NCBI GenBank assembly: GCA_946965045.2
Contig: OX337231.1
Location: forward strand, 1,612,001-1,676,000
DNA: 64,000 nucleotides
Reading direction: 5' to 3'
Source: Epithemia pelagica
Taxonomy: Eukaryota; Bacillariophyta; Bacillariophyceae; Surirellales; Surirellaceae
Shown here in pieces: positions 1 through 11,577 of this stretch. The translations under genes were made by a program, and so were the position numbers. Every line of letters begins with the position of its first letter. The first letter of the stretch is position 1. The notes under the pieces were generated by a model. The model saw only the letters and a list, made by a program, of their open reading frames with translations, was not told where the DNA came from and ran no database searches.

Positions 1-1620
1 GACGAGAGTGGAACAACCCAAGATGAGCCACACTTTCTTTCCGACGACCAGAAAGAGCCCGTTGCGGCCATTGTTCGTAACCATGGAGCCCTGTCCCATA
101 CTATCAATCAAACTCTATTATTTCCCATAATTAATGTGGGTCTTCCCAAAAGTGGTGAAGACACCTTGTGGAATTTCTTTCACAAATTGGGCTTGGTCAC
201 ACAACATGGGTGTGGCCATGTGCGACGACCCCGAAACACATGCATTGCCATGGGACCGTGTATCTATGCCAATGTCCAAAACGAACGACCAGCCTTTACC
301 AATTGCTCCAAACAAATCAAGATTGTGGATCCCAATGAACGAGAACTGCAAGTCTACACACAATTGGATGGACAACGTTATTTAAGTCATCAGAAACCAG
401 TCAAAACGGGTCAATATGTACCTCAAATCCAATACTTGAACGAATTGTATAGTTTTCAACCCAATGCAACATGGATCCTTCCCTTGCATTTGCCTCAACA
501 CTGGGCCTTTACGGTTTCCAGACATCACATGCTTCGCAAACGATTGTGGAACGAAGGGTTGGTGGCAAAACATCACTCGTCGGTACCAGTCCGCAATCGG
601 TCCATTTTTCAAGAGGAACCAAACGAACTCGATGCACTCGACCATTGGGAACGCTATTACCATCAACACACGACACGAATACGGGATTTTGTCCAAGATC
701 ATCCAAGTCTTCGATTGATTGAAGTGCAATATCGCTTCCAACGTGCACCCTTTGATTTGATGGATCGTCTGGGTCTGCCACTTTCAGAGACTATGCGAGC
801 ATTCCAAGAACGAGGGGATTCCGACCAATCTGTTCAATTGTCTGACTTTTGGGAATGCCTTAGCAACGAATGCGACACGTGGACAGAAAACCTGCAATCG
901 ATTGACGCGATTCGGAATGGAAAAACGTCGGCCACGGGACAACCTCCGCTCAAACTAGAGACGCCAATTTTTGTGGTGGGCATGCCCAAGAGTGGGACAA
1001 CCAGCGTATTCAACTTTTTCTCGTGCGCAGGTGTTGTATCTCAACACTACTGTTGTTGTGGCGATGTTTCCGATCATCGGCCTTGTTATTCACCCATCAT
1101 GGCGGATTGTATCATGGATAACAAGAAAAATGGACGCCCGATGCTAGAAAACTGTGGTGATTATGACGTGTACGGAGAATTGGATGGGGAACAGATATAC
1201 AGCGTAAAGAATGCTACGAATGGAATGGAAGAGAAACTCGGGGGACATTTCTTGCCCCAAGTATTTGAACTAGATTGGATTCACAAAGAATATCCCAATG
1301 CAACCTTGATCCTGCCGCTACGAAACTCTAAGACATGGGCTGCCTCCGTCAGCCGGTGGTTCAATATGAGGCATCGAATCCAAAATGAATACATATACAT
1401 GAACCGGTCGGAGGAAGTTGTCAATGTTGGCAATCCCCTTGTTAACTTATACGAGAAACACACGACCAATATTGTCAAGTTTGTTCAAGAACACCCGTCG
1501 CATAAACTCATTTTGTTCGAAATCACCGATCCCAACGCGGGAAAGGTTCTGGCGGATGCATCCGGCCTTCCCGAACATTGTTGGGGCCATCACAACCAAA
1601 ACACAGAGCGAAAGTACTAG
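1..1620 (+). CDS. Tandem-domain sulfotransferase-like P-loop protein (5' partial)
   Basis: The frame is open from the first base of the window, so the gene begins upstream; the GTG at 136 is not a start. Two homologous halves are visible. Each begins with a 5'-phosphosulfate-type P-loop (VGLPKSGEDT near 136 and VVGMPKSGTTSVFNFF near 976). Each continues with a Cys-rich stretch, LDG(Q/E)(R/Q)Y, a PNAT(W/L)ILPL strand, a W-SR helix and an HTT-I--FVQ-HPS block. This is the fold of PAPS-dependent sulfotransferases, which move sulfate to sugars, proteins or small molecules, usually in the Golgi. The first half has GED in place of GTT after the P-loop lysine, so its catalysis is doubtful; the second half looks complete. 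The substrate cannot be read from sequence. The protein ends with TAG at 1618-1620. Family assignment is fairly sure, activity is not. Confidence 0.75.
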   Translation, partial: DESGTTQDEPHFLSDDQKEPVAAIVRNHGALSHTINQTLLFPIINVGLPKSGEDTLWNFFHKLGLVTQHGCGHVRRPRNTCIAMGPCIYANVQNERPAFTNCSKQIKIVDPNERELQVYTQLDGQRYLSHQKPVKTGQYVPQIQYLNELYSFQPNATWILPLHLPQHWAFTVSRHHMLRKRLWNEGLVAKHHSSVPVRNRSIFQEEPNELDALDHWERYYHQHTTRIRDFVQDHPSLRLIEVQYRFQRAPFDLMDRLGLPLSETMRAFQERGDSDQSVQLSDFWECLSNECDTWTENLQSIDAIRNGKTSATGQPPLKLETPIFVVGMPKSGTTSVFNFFSCAGVVSQHYCCCGDVSDHRPCYSPIMADCIMDNKKNGRPMLENCGDYDVYGELDGEQIYSVKNATNGMEEKLGGHFLPQVFELDWIHKEYPNATLILPLRNSKTWAASVSRWFNMRHRIQNEYIYMNRSEEVVNVGNPLVNLYEKHTTNIVKFVQEHPSHKLILFEITDPNAGKVLADASGLPEHCWGHHNQNTERKY

Positions 1621-1966
1621 AGTTATAGAAAGAGAGTTGAGAATGGGAGAATTGGATCACAGAGAATGAAAGAGTGTCCAAATTAACACTGTCGCATTCT
1701 TCACGGCAGCTAATAGAGAAAAGAGTCGGCTTGAGCTCCTCACCCCTACCAAGTTAAAATAAGTTATGTCGACGGCAACTCTCGAGAAACGGCTAATGAA
1801 TCTTCATCGACCTTCCTGTATCTTTAGGATTTCAGCATTCGCGTTTCTTCATGACTTTGTTGCAAAAACGTTCCATCCTTGACAGCCTTGGAAGGGATCT
1901 GCGTATTGCCTGTTTAGAATCAAGAGAGTGGGTGATTCACATCAAGACCTCAGCGAGAAATTTGTG
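1621..1966. other. Intergenic stretch, no gene seen
   Basis: This stretch runs from the sulfotransferase-like stop to the left TTAA of the piggyBac-type MITE. No open frame with recognisable protein content and no RNA gene was seen. Confidence 0.5.
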
Positions 1967-1970
1967 TTAA

Positions 1971-2562
1971 CCCTTTCAGCCCGGCACTTTTTTTGGCCCG
2001 GTCACTGACAAATTTGTCACCAAAAATACATAACAAAATTGCAATCCAATTAACAAAATGCCACGTGAGTTATGACCAACAACTCGTGATTCAAAAAATG
2101 ATGACAATATCGTCATTTTCCAAATTTGTGATTTTGCAACGATCATATTTCAATGACCAATATGTTATAGGCCTACTGTTTGTCACATATGAAGCATATT
2201 GTAATGTACTTTCGTACGATAGTCAGAACTTCGTATTTTGACGGCTGCTTGTTCTGAAATCGCCAATTTCCCATTTTCATACAAAACCCCAAAAACCACT
2301 TCTCATCAACACCAATGGACAACCCGACTCTCTTGTAGAGTCCATGGTCTCCTATGGTATCACAAGATCAATGATCACTTTCAAACGAAGAGGAGGTGAG
2401 TCCTGGGCGAACACTCCCTATAGATTAGGCATACGTGGAGTGACGTGGATTGATATACCCATAGAGTATTTTGACTTTTTTGTTAAGTAGTTTGTGCGGT
2501 CACTAAAAAAGTGAAATGACTGACATATTTGTCAGAAAATGGGGTATGCCGGGCTGAAAGGG
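1971..2562. mobile_element. Non-autonomous piggyBac-type MITE, 592 bp
   Basis: The element is bounded by TTAA at 1967-1970 and 2563-2566. Its ends are perfect inverted repeats of 16 bp, CCCTTTCAGCCCGGCA. A subterminal near-palindrome (TGACAAATTTGTCA left, TGACATATTTGTCA right) recurs inside both ends. A TTAA target duplication with CCC-starting termini is the signature of piggyBac-family elements. No transposase is encoded, so it would need a trans-acting enzyme. The open frame inside (1993-2241) has no recognisable content and is ignored. Confidence 0.85.
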
Positions 2563-2566
2563 TTAA

Positions 2567-3115
2567 TCTCGATGGGTCGTTTGCAGGAAAATCTATGAGA
2601 GTAGCAGGTAGTCCAGGAGGCACGAAAGAGCAGAAAGCAGAACACTCGGCACGCGTGCTGCCGAGTGGCAAAAGTGAAGTGCGGTCACCGGTCACGCATG
2701 CCATCATTGTGCCATTTTCGGCGGGTAAAAGGTAACACGTTTGGCCTTTTGGCGATACTTGGATAACCGTTGCTACTAAATAAACGATGAAAATTGATTT
2801 GCCATTATTTCCCCTCCATATTGGTGAGGCGGCCAGACAAATCCCCAACCCTTGAAGCATGCTCGCTAGAAATCACACACCCCAGCAGTGAAACAGAGTC
2901 ATTCTTTATTACAACTTATGAACCCTCGGATTGTAGACGCTTGGAAGTAGGTTTTATTCGATATTCTTCTTGCATAGCCAAGAGTAAAGAATCGCGGCAA
3001 TTTCTTCCAAAGTAGATTAGTGCGCAATCTTCCAAACATACATACAAAATAGTCAAAGTTGACTCTTGCTTCTTGTTTTGCCTTCAATACCCAAGATCAA
3101 GGAGCACTTGTCACC
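2567..3115. promoter_or_regulatory. Upstream region of the polytopic membrane protein gene
   Basis: This is the 549 bp between the MITE and the membrane-protein ATG. It holds a perfect 8-bp hairpin stem (ACTCGGCA at 2644, TGCCGAGT at 2659) around a GCACGCGTGC palindrome. No gene was seen. A promoter role is inferred only from position. Confidence 0.3.
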
Positions 3116-4633
3116 ATGGCTGTTGATCCAAAGGATGAAACGTTCCAAGATGAGAACGACGTTGCTGTTCCTGAGGACTTGACCGAAAATGGGATGTCGG
3201 AGATCAAGAAAAACTATGACGATGCTCTTTGGGCTACGGCATGCAAGCCGTACAAACGGGAAATGATCATCACTGAAATTACGAACAATGAACCAGGTGA
3301 TGAACGCCGTGCCGCTGTGATCAACTGTCTCCGGGATTTGGGAGTGAAGGTTTTCATCATTGAGGCCAAGTCAATTGAAACAACTTCGGACATTCTCCAT
3401 CACATTCATCGTGTGATCGACTACGTGTCGCGTGAAAATCAAATGTATTCGCTCGGCCAACTCGACGAAAATGGAGAACATCTTGATCCCCTTGGATTCC
3501 AACGCTGTTTGTTGTATCAAGACCGTTCTGGACGTCTCTTCAATCTTGTGATTGCGCCACATGCTGTCGGACCGGCCAGCAAATTCGAAGAACTCTTGGA
3601 TTCTTTCAGAGGACTGGAAGCTATGATTGGCCTCACGGTTCTTTGTCGGTCATTTTCATGTACCGTCAGTGGTATGTAACACGGTCATATATTGCAAATG
3701 CACATGTATTCCGTTCAAGCGTAACTAACACTTTACTGTTTCGTGCTATCAGATGAGAATTTGGATATGCTCGAACCGGCACGTCTATCGCTCATTTTGG
3801 GACTTGTTTTCTCCGAAGAACTGGGTCTCTCCTACACATTTGCTCAAATGTTTGTCCGCGCCACACCATCGATCTCTGCTCACGCATTGACCACCTTTGT
3901 GGGATCTGACCTCTTGCGGAAAGCCGTGATTTTGCTGCTTGCTGTCGCAGGTAGCGCCAAAGACAACTCGACACGAGGTTACGTGACAGTTGCCGGTATT
4001 TCGCTTGCATGTGCGTTGTTCTTGGCTAACTTGGGTGCACGTGCATGGCGCTTTATGGGGTGGAAACCATTCCCCTACCAAGGTCCCTTCTCTGGTCCTC
4101 TCGCTTGGCTCGCTGCTGTCTTCACAGGCGCGGTCTTTCCGTTCATGGGTCATCGTAAAGTACACGTGGGAGGAAGGACTGCAATGGAACACGTCATTAT
4201 CACCGCCGTCATTGTGGCAATTGTGTTCATGGCGTCAGATATCGATAACGTACAGCGCTTCTTGGTCGTCGGCTCTGAAAACTGCGACCAAGACTACGTC
4301 AACATTATTGTAGGAGGATGGTGGACGTTTGCATTCATTTCATCTTTGTTGATGGTCATGGCAATACCATATGATGACTACAACATTACACCTGCGGAAC
4401 CCGAAGACGAAGAACAACTGCTAGAGCAAGATCACTCTAGTCCTGTTGGATACAAAGTACCGAACTTGCCTGACTTTGAGCTTGACCCAACATTGGCTGG
4501 AAATGGTGTCGCTGCTGGGTGCCCGCTCAACGTCATGAGCTTTTGTGGAATCTTCCTGGCAATTGTTTTTGGAGGAGGAATTGTCTACTTGGGTTTGATC
4601 GACGATGATGACGATTTCTGGTCAAGAATGTAG
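3116..4633 (+). CDS. Polytopic membrane protein of unknown family, paralogue A
   Basis: Exons are 3116-3671 and 3753-4633 (intron 81 nt, GTATGT...TATCAG, phase 1), giving 478 aa. I chose the ATG at 3116, which sits in a strong CACCATGG context; the open frame upstream has only a TTG. The first 185 residues form a soluble domain with the conserved text KPYKRE, LGVKVFIIEAKSI, TT-DILHH and GFQRCLLYQD. The second exon carries about seven or eight hydrophobic helices, the motif RAW-FMGWKP, an acidic loop with a SPVG motif, and a last helix before an acidic tail. I do not recognise the family. A paralogue lies inverted at 9485-11147 with the same intron position. It is probably an integral membrane protein with a cytosolic N-domain; membrane and function are unknown. 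Confidence 0.8.
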
Positions 4634-4894
4634 AAGGGCGGCAGTCTATTTTTAATTTGCATGTCTGAGAGAGGAGGTTGGTTAAAACATATATTGTATT
4701 CAATTGTCAAATTGCATGGCCTGCAACAACAGCTTGGTCTTTCAGTATTAATATTTAGCAAGTGGCATTAGCTTTGACTTGGTATCCGAAACACTCATTA
4801 TGATGTTGTGGTTGTCGTCTGCATCATTCAATGCATCTACCTACAATAGCAAAAAAGCAACACGGTTACAGCTCCTTCAAAGACAACGAATGTT

Positions 4895-6142
4895 TCATTG
4901 ACCACCACTCCCAATGGTATCATCGGACAACGGAATTGGATCTTCACTCTCAAAATCATTCGAACCAATGCTGGATGATTTTGCCCGAAATAATATTGGA
5001 CCCAACATGCCGACCCACATTACTGCATAGGTGAGGTAAACCAGCCAAGTCATGTTGAATCGCATAAATTGTTTATAATTCTTTCGACCGATGCAGCAAC
5101 CCATCCATGCACAATGATGATCGAAACCATCCACACACACATTGCAATCAGGACAATGGACACCGGTTGGTGGCTGGTAGACTTGGCATAAATCGCACCA
5201 ACGATGATGACGATCAGGAGGAGGCAATCGTTCATTCGTGTTGTTATCGCTTGGATTGTAATAGGCTTGAGGCACAACAATACCTGGATCCCGAAGGGCG
5301 GTATCGAACAAATACCATGTCGCTTGCAATGTGAAAAGGATGCATATCGTTGCCGTGATCCAACCGACGTGGTGAATTGCCCGCCGAATAAAGTACATGG
5401 ATGCAGACCATAGCACGGCCACCACGCACGGTGGACCCAAATAATGGGGACCTGAGATTTTTTATGAAACGATCATGAAGTGGAGGGTCAGGAGATAATC
5501 GGAACTGTCACTTTCCATTCCAAGATTCCTGAAGGCCACTCTTTCCATCGAGTGATGAAAGCTCCCGAATCTTTTCCACCCTAGCTGTTGAACAAGATGT
5601 TCTTCTCTCTCTCAATTGAACTTACCCATCATGCCCCAACCAGTTTTCTTGTACATATGTGGCCAGAAGACAGTGGTATTGCCAATTCTTTGGCTGGTAC
5701 AACACCGAGTCACGGGATCTGCAGCTCGCACTGTTCCTTTCATTCTCTTTGTTCTCCGAGTTCCCTTCTGAGTCTCTAGTAATCCTTCCATATCGTCATC
5801 GTCGTCGTCCAATTCATCGTCATCACCGATATCCACAACAACATTCTCGGTATTTTCAGTTTTGGTGAGAATAGCACTTTCCGGGTCCTCGATTTCTAGC
5901 GCCTCCATGCGTTTTCTTGGAGATTCAGATTTATCCTTCGAATTATCACTGCTGCTTTGGTCAACTGCTTCATTCTCACTGTTTGATGTTCTAGTGGTAG
6001 TCACATTTCTGCTTCCGTCATCTGGTGGCGTCACTGAAATTTCCACAAAATCGTCTTCATTCACTTCTTCCTCCTCTGGCTGCTCCTTGGATTGTTGCTG
6101 TTTCTCTGAAGAACCACCGTCAGAATCTTTTACAGTCGTCAT
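4895..6142 (-). CDS. DHHC-type protein S-palmitoyltransferase
   Basis: Exons on the minus strand are 6142-5626 and 5451-4895 (intron 174 nt, GTAAGT...CTCAG, phase 1), giving 357 aa. The first 145 residues are acidic, low-complexity and probably disordered. Two hydrophobic segments follow, then a complete Cys-rich zinc domain with WCDLC, HCPDCNVC and the catalytic FDHHCAWMGCCIG, then one further hydrophobic stretch. DHHC enzymes transfer palmitate from CoA to protein cysteines at Golgi, ER or plasma membranes. Usually two helices follow the DHHC core; here only one clear stretch (TWLVYLTYAVMWVGMLGPIL) is visible before the stop, so the C-terminus may be short or a further exon may be missed. 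The gene is transcribed away from the hAT-derived gene 345 bp off. Confidence 0.9.
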
Positions 6143-6487
6143 AACTATCAGGATCTTTGGGAAGGAGAAGAGGGCGTTGTCTTCTCTCTATTTGTAAATC
6201 GTTGTTGGGTTTCCATCGTTTCTTGATCGATCTATCGCGAAAAGTGGGGGCGCGAAGTATTACCCCTCCCAAATTAACGGGGTGAGTTGCGATTAGCCTG
6301 TACTACACTACTCAGGGACTCAAAAGCCTCCTTTGAATAATATGGTAGTGACGATTAATGACTCTATCGCTTGGAAGTTTAAAAGGTTTTTGTTTGTGCT
6401 GACAAAGGACGACAAGCCCAACAAACGGGACGCTGCTGACAATCTCTCGAGCTGTCACTTCTTGACAGCTTCCTCTCAACCGACAAA
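6143..6487. promoter_or_regulatory. Shared divergent promoter region (DHHC / hAT-derived gene)
   Basis: This 345-bp spacer separates the divergent ATGs of the palmitoyltransferase and the hAT-derived protein. It must hold both promoters unless unseen exons exist. I see no clear TATA box. The GC-rich stretch near 6247-6283 is the only compositional feature. Confidence 0.4.
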
Positions 6488-9236
6488 ATGTCGTCCAAAC
6501 GAAGTAAACCGGAACCTGGAGAGGTGGAATCAAAAGGAAATAGCGATGAAAGTTCGGCAGCAAAGAAAGCCAAGAAAACCGAGAATGGAGAACGGGAGGA
6601 GTTAGAGAGTTCCGTTCCTGATACCAACAAGGCTCCAACTAGCAGTGGTAGTGCCCCCAAACGTCTATCTCCCTTTCCCATCAACCCATATTCGAGAGAC
6701 AATCCGCCTTTGCCGGCTCAATTGTTCATTCCAGCTAGAACAAAGAATCGTGGAAACTTTCTTTGCATAAGACTGATTGGAGTAGTTCCACCAAGCGCTG
6801 ATGAAGACGATAAAGTTGGACCATCCAGTTCGCTAGGAATCGCATTGGATAGGAAGAGGGCTTACACTTCAGACGATGCGGTTGGAGCGTGGTGCACTGT
6901 TTGCCGTGACGCTGTGTGGTGGAGAAAGGGAGAGTCCAATGGAATTTCAAGACACATGTTTCGGTTCCATTCGGATCTTCTCCGTGAAGGTATGTTTTGA
7001 TTGAGAGATTTGAATTTCCGCTGGGTTGCAGAGGAAAAGTAAATGACATAGGTGCTCATCGTCTCTTGCGCATTTTACAGCTGGAATAGAGAGGGATTCC
7101 ATGAAAGGAAAGGGAGAGCAGTCGAACAGCAAGAGTAAGAAAGGGGCAGTCGAACGGGGCTCCAAGTATGACTCTTTGAAACACAGGGGATCGGATCCAC
7201 CAAAGGACTGGGGAGACACTTGTCAGACTCTATCAACTCCAAGTTCTCCCGCAGACCAAGCCAAGTTTGATGCTCTCACTTTGATGTGGGTTCATCATCA
7301 TTTACGACCCATGTCTATTGTCGAAGATTCGGGTTTGCACAATTTGATATCATTTGCCTCTTCGATGCAAGGAGAACCGACCCTATGTTCTAATCGACAT
7401 ACCTTGGCCATGTTGTCATCAAGGGTCCATGATCACTGTACGAAACGTATGAGCCAGCTCATTCAAGACCAGTCAATCAATAATCATCTGTATTACTCTA
7501 TGACAATCGACGCTACATCCTCACGGAACGGTTTGGACGATGGTTTCGCCTCCTACTTTGTCGCGTCAGTACATTTCGTCTCTACTGATTTTGCTTTACA
7601 CACGTTACACTTGGATTTTGGATCCGTAGAAGATCAGAAAGGAGACGACCTTCACAGGAATGTCGTTGAGAAATGGGGTATGGAGAAAGTGAAACCAGCG
7701 GTGGTGTTATATGGTTCCACGGCTTTCAACGACAAAGCAAACGAAGGCGTTGCGTCATCAAGCGTTCATCACATTCCCTTGTTTGGCTTAAGCATGCATT
7801 TAATTTGTGGTCCATTCTATTGCTTAAGGGAAGCTTCCCTTCATGACGGGCATTCAGATGACGTTGCAGATTTTTCATTCGATGAGAGGGCATCAAAAGT
7901 TTCGAACCTTGATCATGCTGTGTCAGCACGGCAAGCAGTATCAAAAGTCAGAAAACTTGTCGTTGCCTTGAAAAAGAAAGGGCCAACATGCTCGTTGAAA
8001 AGTCAGGATGGAGAAACTGGGGCGAAGACTGTTGATTTGGGAATCGACATTCCGAATCGATGGAGCACGACTCACAAGATGCTCGAACTAGCTATCCAAC
8101 AGCAATCAGCTCTTGAGGAACTGGCAGATGATCCGAATACAATGACTCAATTGGAGGAAGTTGGTTCTAGTAACTCGGAGACGAAGCCGTATCTTAATCT
8201 CACCTCAAGAGAATGGGCGCTGGCTCGCGGCATCTGGATTCTTCTTACGCCTGTTCAGAGTCTCGTCGAAAGTTTGAGTAGCGAAACGTATCTGACCGTT
8301 GTATACGCGTATCCCTTTCTCTGTCGCGTCAAAAATATTTTGAACTTGCCAGGCTTGTTTCGAGGAACAGAAGAGGGATTGTCATCTCGGAAGAAATGTG
8401 GAAACTTTATGAAGGAATCTTTGGAAGGTTTTTTGGATGCTAACGGAAAACAAGACTACTTTGATTCGGTTGTGGAGATATTGGAGGCTTGTCAGTGCAC
8501 TTTGCGAGATGAGTTCATTTTTCGCTTTGACCCTCTTAACAAGTTCTGTTTGTGGGCTTCGATGCTTGATCCCCGTCTTCGTAAGCTCAATCATTGTACC
8601 GAAGCAGGAGAGCGGCACTACGCAAAACAATCCCTCCTTTCGGAGATGGTAGCACTGGCAAAAGAAACGGTTCTCACACAGCAGCCCGCTGAAACTGTGC
8701 AGCCAGTGGAAGACAAGTTGACGTCCTCGTCCTCGATAGCTTTGAATGACATGTTTGGAGATGTTTTTGACGATCCAGACGCCGGAACGAAAGTTGACGT
8801 TGACGGAAATGAAGTTAAGTCATCTGTCGGCATCTCATCATCGGATCATCAGTATCAACAAGCTGCAGAAACTGAACTAGTGCAATATTTAGCGGCACCA
8901 AGGGTACACAAGAACATTTCAGCATTTCATTGGTGGCGGGACAACCGCGGAAACTTCCCAATGTTGGCTCGTGCGGCCCGAAAATGGCTGTCAGTTGTTT
9001 CAATCTCATCTGCGCACGACCGCATTGTTTCACATTGTGGATTTGTCGGCAAAACGAAAACTCAAGCGCTGGACGGGTGTTGTAGGTCGGTGAACGAAGA
9101 GAGACAGAGAAGTATGCGATTTGCTCTCATGAGTCTGAGAATGTCACCCGAAGAAGTCGCGGATGTTATTGCCCCCTCTGCAGCTCCTGGTTTGAAGGAC
9201 AATTTGCAGTCATCCTCAAAAGTTGCATTTGTGTAA
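6488..9236 (+). CDS. hAT transposase-derived BED zinc-finger protein
   Basis: Exons are 6488-6989 and 7081-9236 (intron 91 nt, GTATGT...TTACAG, phase 1), giving 885 aa without a break. The first 100 residues are Lys/Ser-rich. A BED-like finger follows around residues 130-160 (WCTVC, then HMFRFH). The middle holds hAT landmarks: a LRPMSIVEDSGLHNLI segment and a Y-MTIDATSSRNG stretch that should carry the first catalytic Asp. The C-terminus has the hAT dimerisation region (WWRDNRGNFPMLARAARKWLS). No inverted ends or 8-bp target repeat were found around it. The gene shares a promoter region with a DHHC gene. An intact spliced frame without element ends suggests a domesticated (ZBED-like) host gene, though an old autonomous copy with eroded ends is possible. 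Confidence 0.8.
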
Positions 9237-9484
9237 GTCGTAGTTGGTAAAAGGTGTCAGTAAGTTGAATTTGTGCAAGTCAGCATGGGGACAAACTTGT
9301 GTCAAAACGGAACAAGCGTGAAATTTGTGAAATTACGGATAAGATGATGGATTCAAGTACAAAATCGTAACAGAGTAAACAGTGTAAATTATATAAAGAG
9401 AAATATTGATCAAACGGGCGCCGTCTTCAGTTTACCTGCGACGCGCCTACGAATGGTCATTCAGAAATCATTCTTCAACTATTT

Positions 9485-11147
9485 TCAATTTATGAGATCG
9501 GAGGTTTCGCTCCTGATTTCACTCACAACATCTTCATCCCAGCCTTCAATTCCCATGTACACAATACCGCCACCAATAGCCACAGCCAACAGAATCCCCA
9601 CAATGAGCTTGAACAACGGCCTGAGACAGTATACCGAGCCAGTCCAGGACAAACTGGGGTCCATCTCAAAGTCTGGTACGCTTGGGACCCTAAATCCGAC
9701 AGGACTTGCATGATCCTTGATGAGCAGGGGCTCGCCATCCGACGCAGACGCCGACGATTGGTCTTGATAGGGCATGCGGTACGCCATAACCAACGAGGCG
9801 ACAAAGGCCAAGAACCACCACCCTCCGATTGCAAAGTTTACAAAGTCTTGGTCGCACTGATCGGATGTAATAAGGAAGAACCTTTGCATCTCATTGACAC
9901 CAGAGGCAATGAAAATGAACCCAACAATCACTGCGGTCCTGATGACGTACTCCAAGCCAGCATCCCCTCCGACATGAATCTTTCGGTTCGCCAGGAATGG
10001 GAAGACCAGTCCCAGGAGGATCGAGGCACACCATGCAACAGCCGCCGATCCAGGGCCTTGGTAAGACAATGGTTTCCAACCCATGAAGTGCCACGCGCGA
10101 GACCCAAGATTGGAAAGCAGGAGCAAACAAGCCCCTGCCAATCCGAGGTAGCTCAAGTTCTCCTTGGTGTTTCCGTACGATGCACCAGCAAGTGCTAGAC
10201 ACAAGATAACGGCCTTTCGCAGGAGATCACCGCCGAGCATCGACGTAAGGGCATGTGCAGCAACGGAAGGAGAAGCTCTCACCAACATGCTGGAGTTCAA
10301 CCATGAAAGAGAAACTTCTTCCGTCAACACCAAACCAAGGATTAGGGCCAAGATCGCTGGTTTGAGACTGTCGACTCCGGATTCTGTTGAACAATAGTGC
10401 ATCGGTATGAGAAAAGCCAATCACAGTCACTTAGAAGCGAATACCGACATAGAACATACCTGATGACAGACAGCCAAAGGATCGGCACATGACTGTAAGA
10501 GCGATCATTGCGTGAAGAGCGGAGAAAGAATCAAGGAACTCTTCAAATTTGGCAGCTGAACCGAAGGCATGGGGCGAAAGAATCAAGTTGAAGAGACGAC
10601 CGGTCTTGTCTTGATACAAAAGGCAACGCTGAAAACCCAAGCTGTTGCCCGAAACCTCAGACATGTAGTCATCGTCGCGCAGAGGTTCTTGGTGACGAAC
10701 ATGACGGTTCTCACGTGCCACAAAGCCAATTACACGACGGACATGATGCAGGATATCAGCGGTTGTCTGAATGGATTTGGCTTCAATGATAAACACCTTC
10801 ACACCCAAATCACGAAGTGCCCCGATGATGGCCATTCGACGGTTAGCACCAGGGCCATTTTCTGTAACTTGCTGTGCAATGATCTCCCGCTTGTAGGGCT
10901 TGCTGATATAGAAGCCGCTCTTTGGAATCATTTCCGAAGGGACGGATTCAAAACCAGATCCTCGGCGAACGACTTCAGTTCCCGGATTAGGTGCCGTCGA
11001 GGGCGTTTGATATGGCTGTTCAGGATCTCCTTCCGTTGTCTCATTGGTCGTGGCGACTTCCTCTTGCTCCGAGTTCACAACCGACGTGACATCGTCTACA
11101 GGTTCTTCACTCGGCTGTTGCTGGCTGAACATCCAGGCAGGTGGCAT
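9485..11147 (-). CDS. Polytopic membrane protein of unknown family, paralogue B
   Basis: Exons on the minus strand are 11147-10460 and 10383-9485 (intron 76 nt, GTATGT...CAACAG, phase 1), giving 528 aa. It aligns along its length with the protein at 3116-4633: KPYKREI, LGVKVFIIEAKSIQTT, GFQRCLLYQDKTGRLFNL, then a helix-rich half with SRAWHFMGWKP, CDQDFVN and a final GGGIVYMG helix. The intron sits at the same codon, so the two arose by duplication after the intron was present. The N-terminal 90 residues are longer and acidic. The family is not recognised. The gene is divergent from TCP-1 alpha, whose ATG lies 430 bp away. Confidence 0.8.
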
Positions 11148-11577
11148 GGTTTCAGTTGGCTTTTACGGTTCTCCGACTTGTATTATGGCAACGATTGTCA
11201 ATTCTTTTGTTGCAAGGAGGAGTTGAGATTTGGGTACAAAACAATCTTGGAAAAAATGAGGCAGTGCGCTAACGAATGAGGCTTACGCGTTGGGGTGAGC
11301 GATAGGTATCCGTTAGTTGGCGATCACGTCAGTTCGAGTCCAGCATTATAAATGTGGAGCCGGCGTTCGGACAGAACCTGCAAAATGTTATGCAAACGCG
11401 CAACAGATGTGTCCGTTGAAAACATAACGCCAGTGCACCACAAGTATGACGTCATATTCGTGTCTCATTCATTCAGGTTTCTCCCTTTTTCATTTTCGAT
11501 CTGTCGTCGTCGGCCGCGCTCCGTCATTCATTTCATCCTTTCTCATCATTGCATTTTGGAACGCATCGAAGAAAACC
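11148..11577. promoter_or_regulatory. Divergent promoter region (membrane protein B / TCP-1 alpha)
   Basis: This 430-bp spacer lies between two divergent start codons. It contains a GTTCGAGTCC stretch at 11332-11341 that resembles a tRNA T-loop or B-box, but no cloverleaf can be folded around it. Promoter function is inferred from position. Confidence 0.35.

Noticed and set aside
136-138. GTG as start of the sulfotransferase-like gene
   Set aside because: The frame is open back to base 1 and eukaryotic initiation at GTG is unlikely; the gene is cut by the window.
2644-2666. Hairpin considered as a transcription terminator
   Set aside because: There is no T-run and eukaryotic polymerase II does not use such terminators.
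11332-11341. GTTCGAGTCC resembling a tRNA T-loop
   Set aside because: The flanks do not pair as T or acceptor stems, and no anticodon arm is found upstream.
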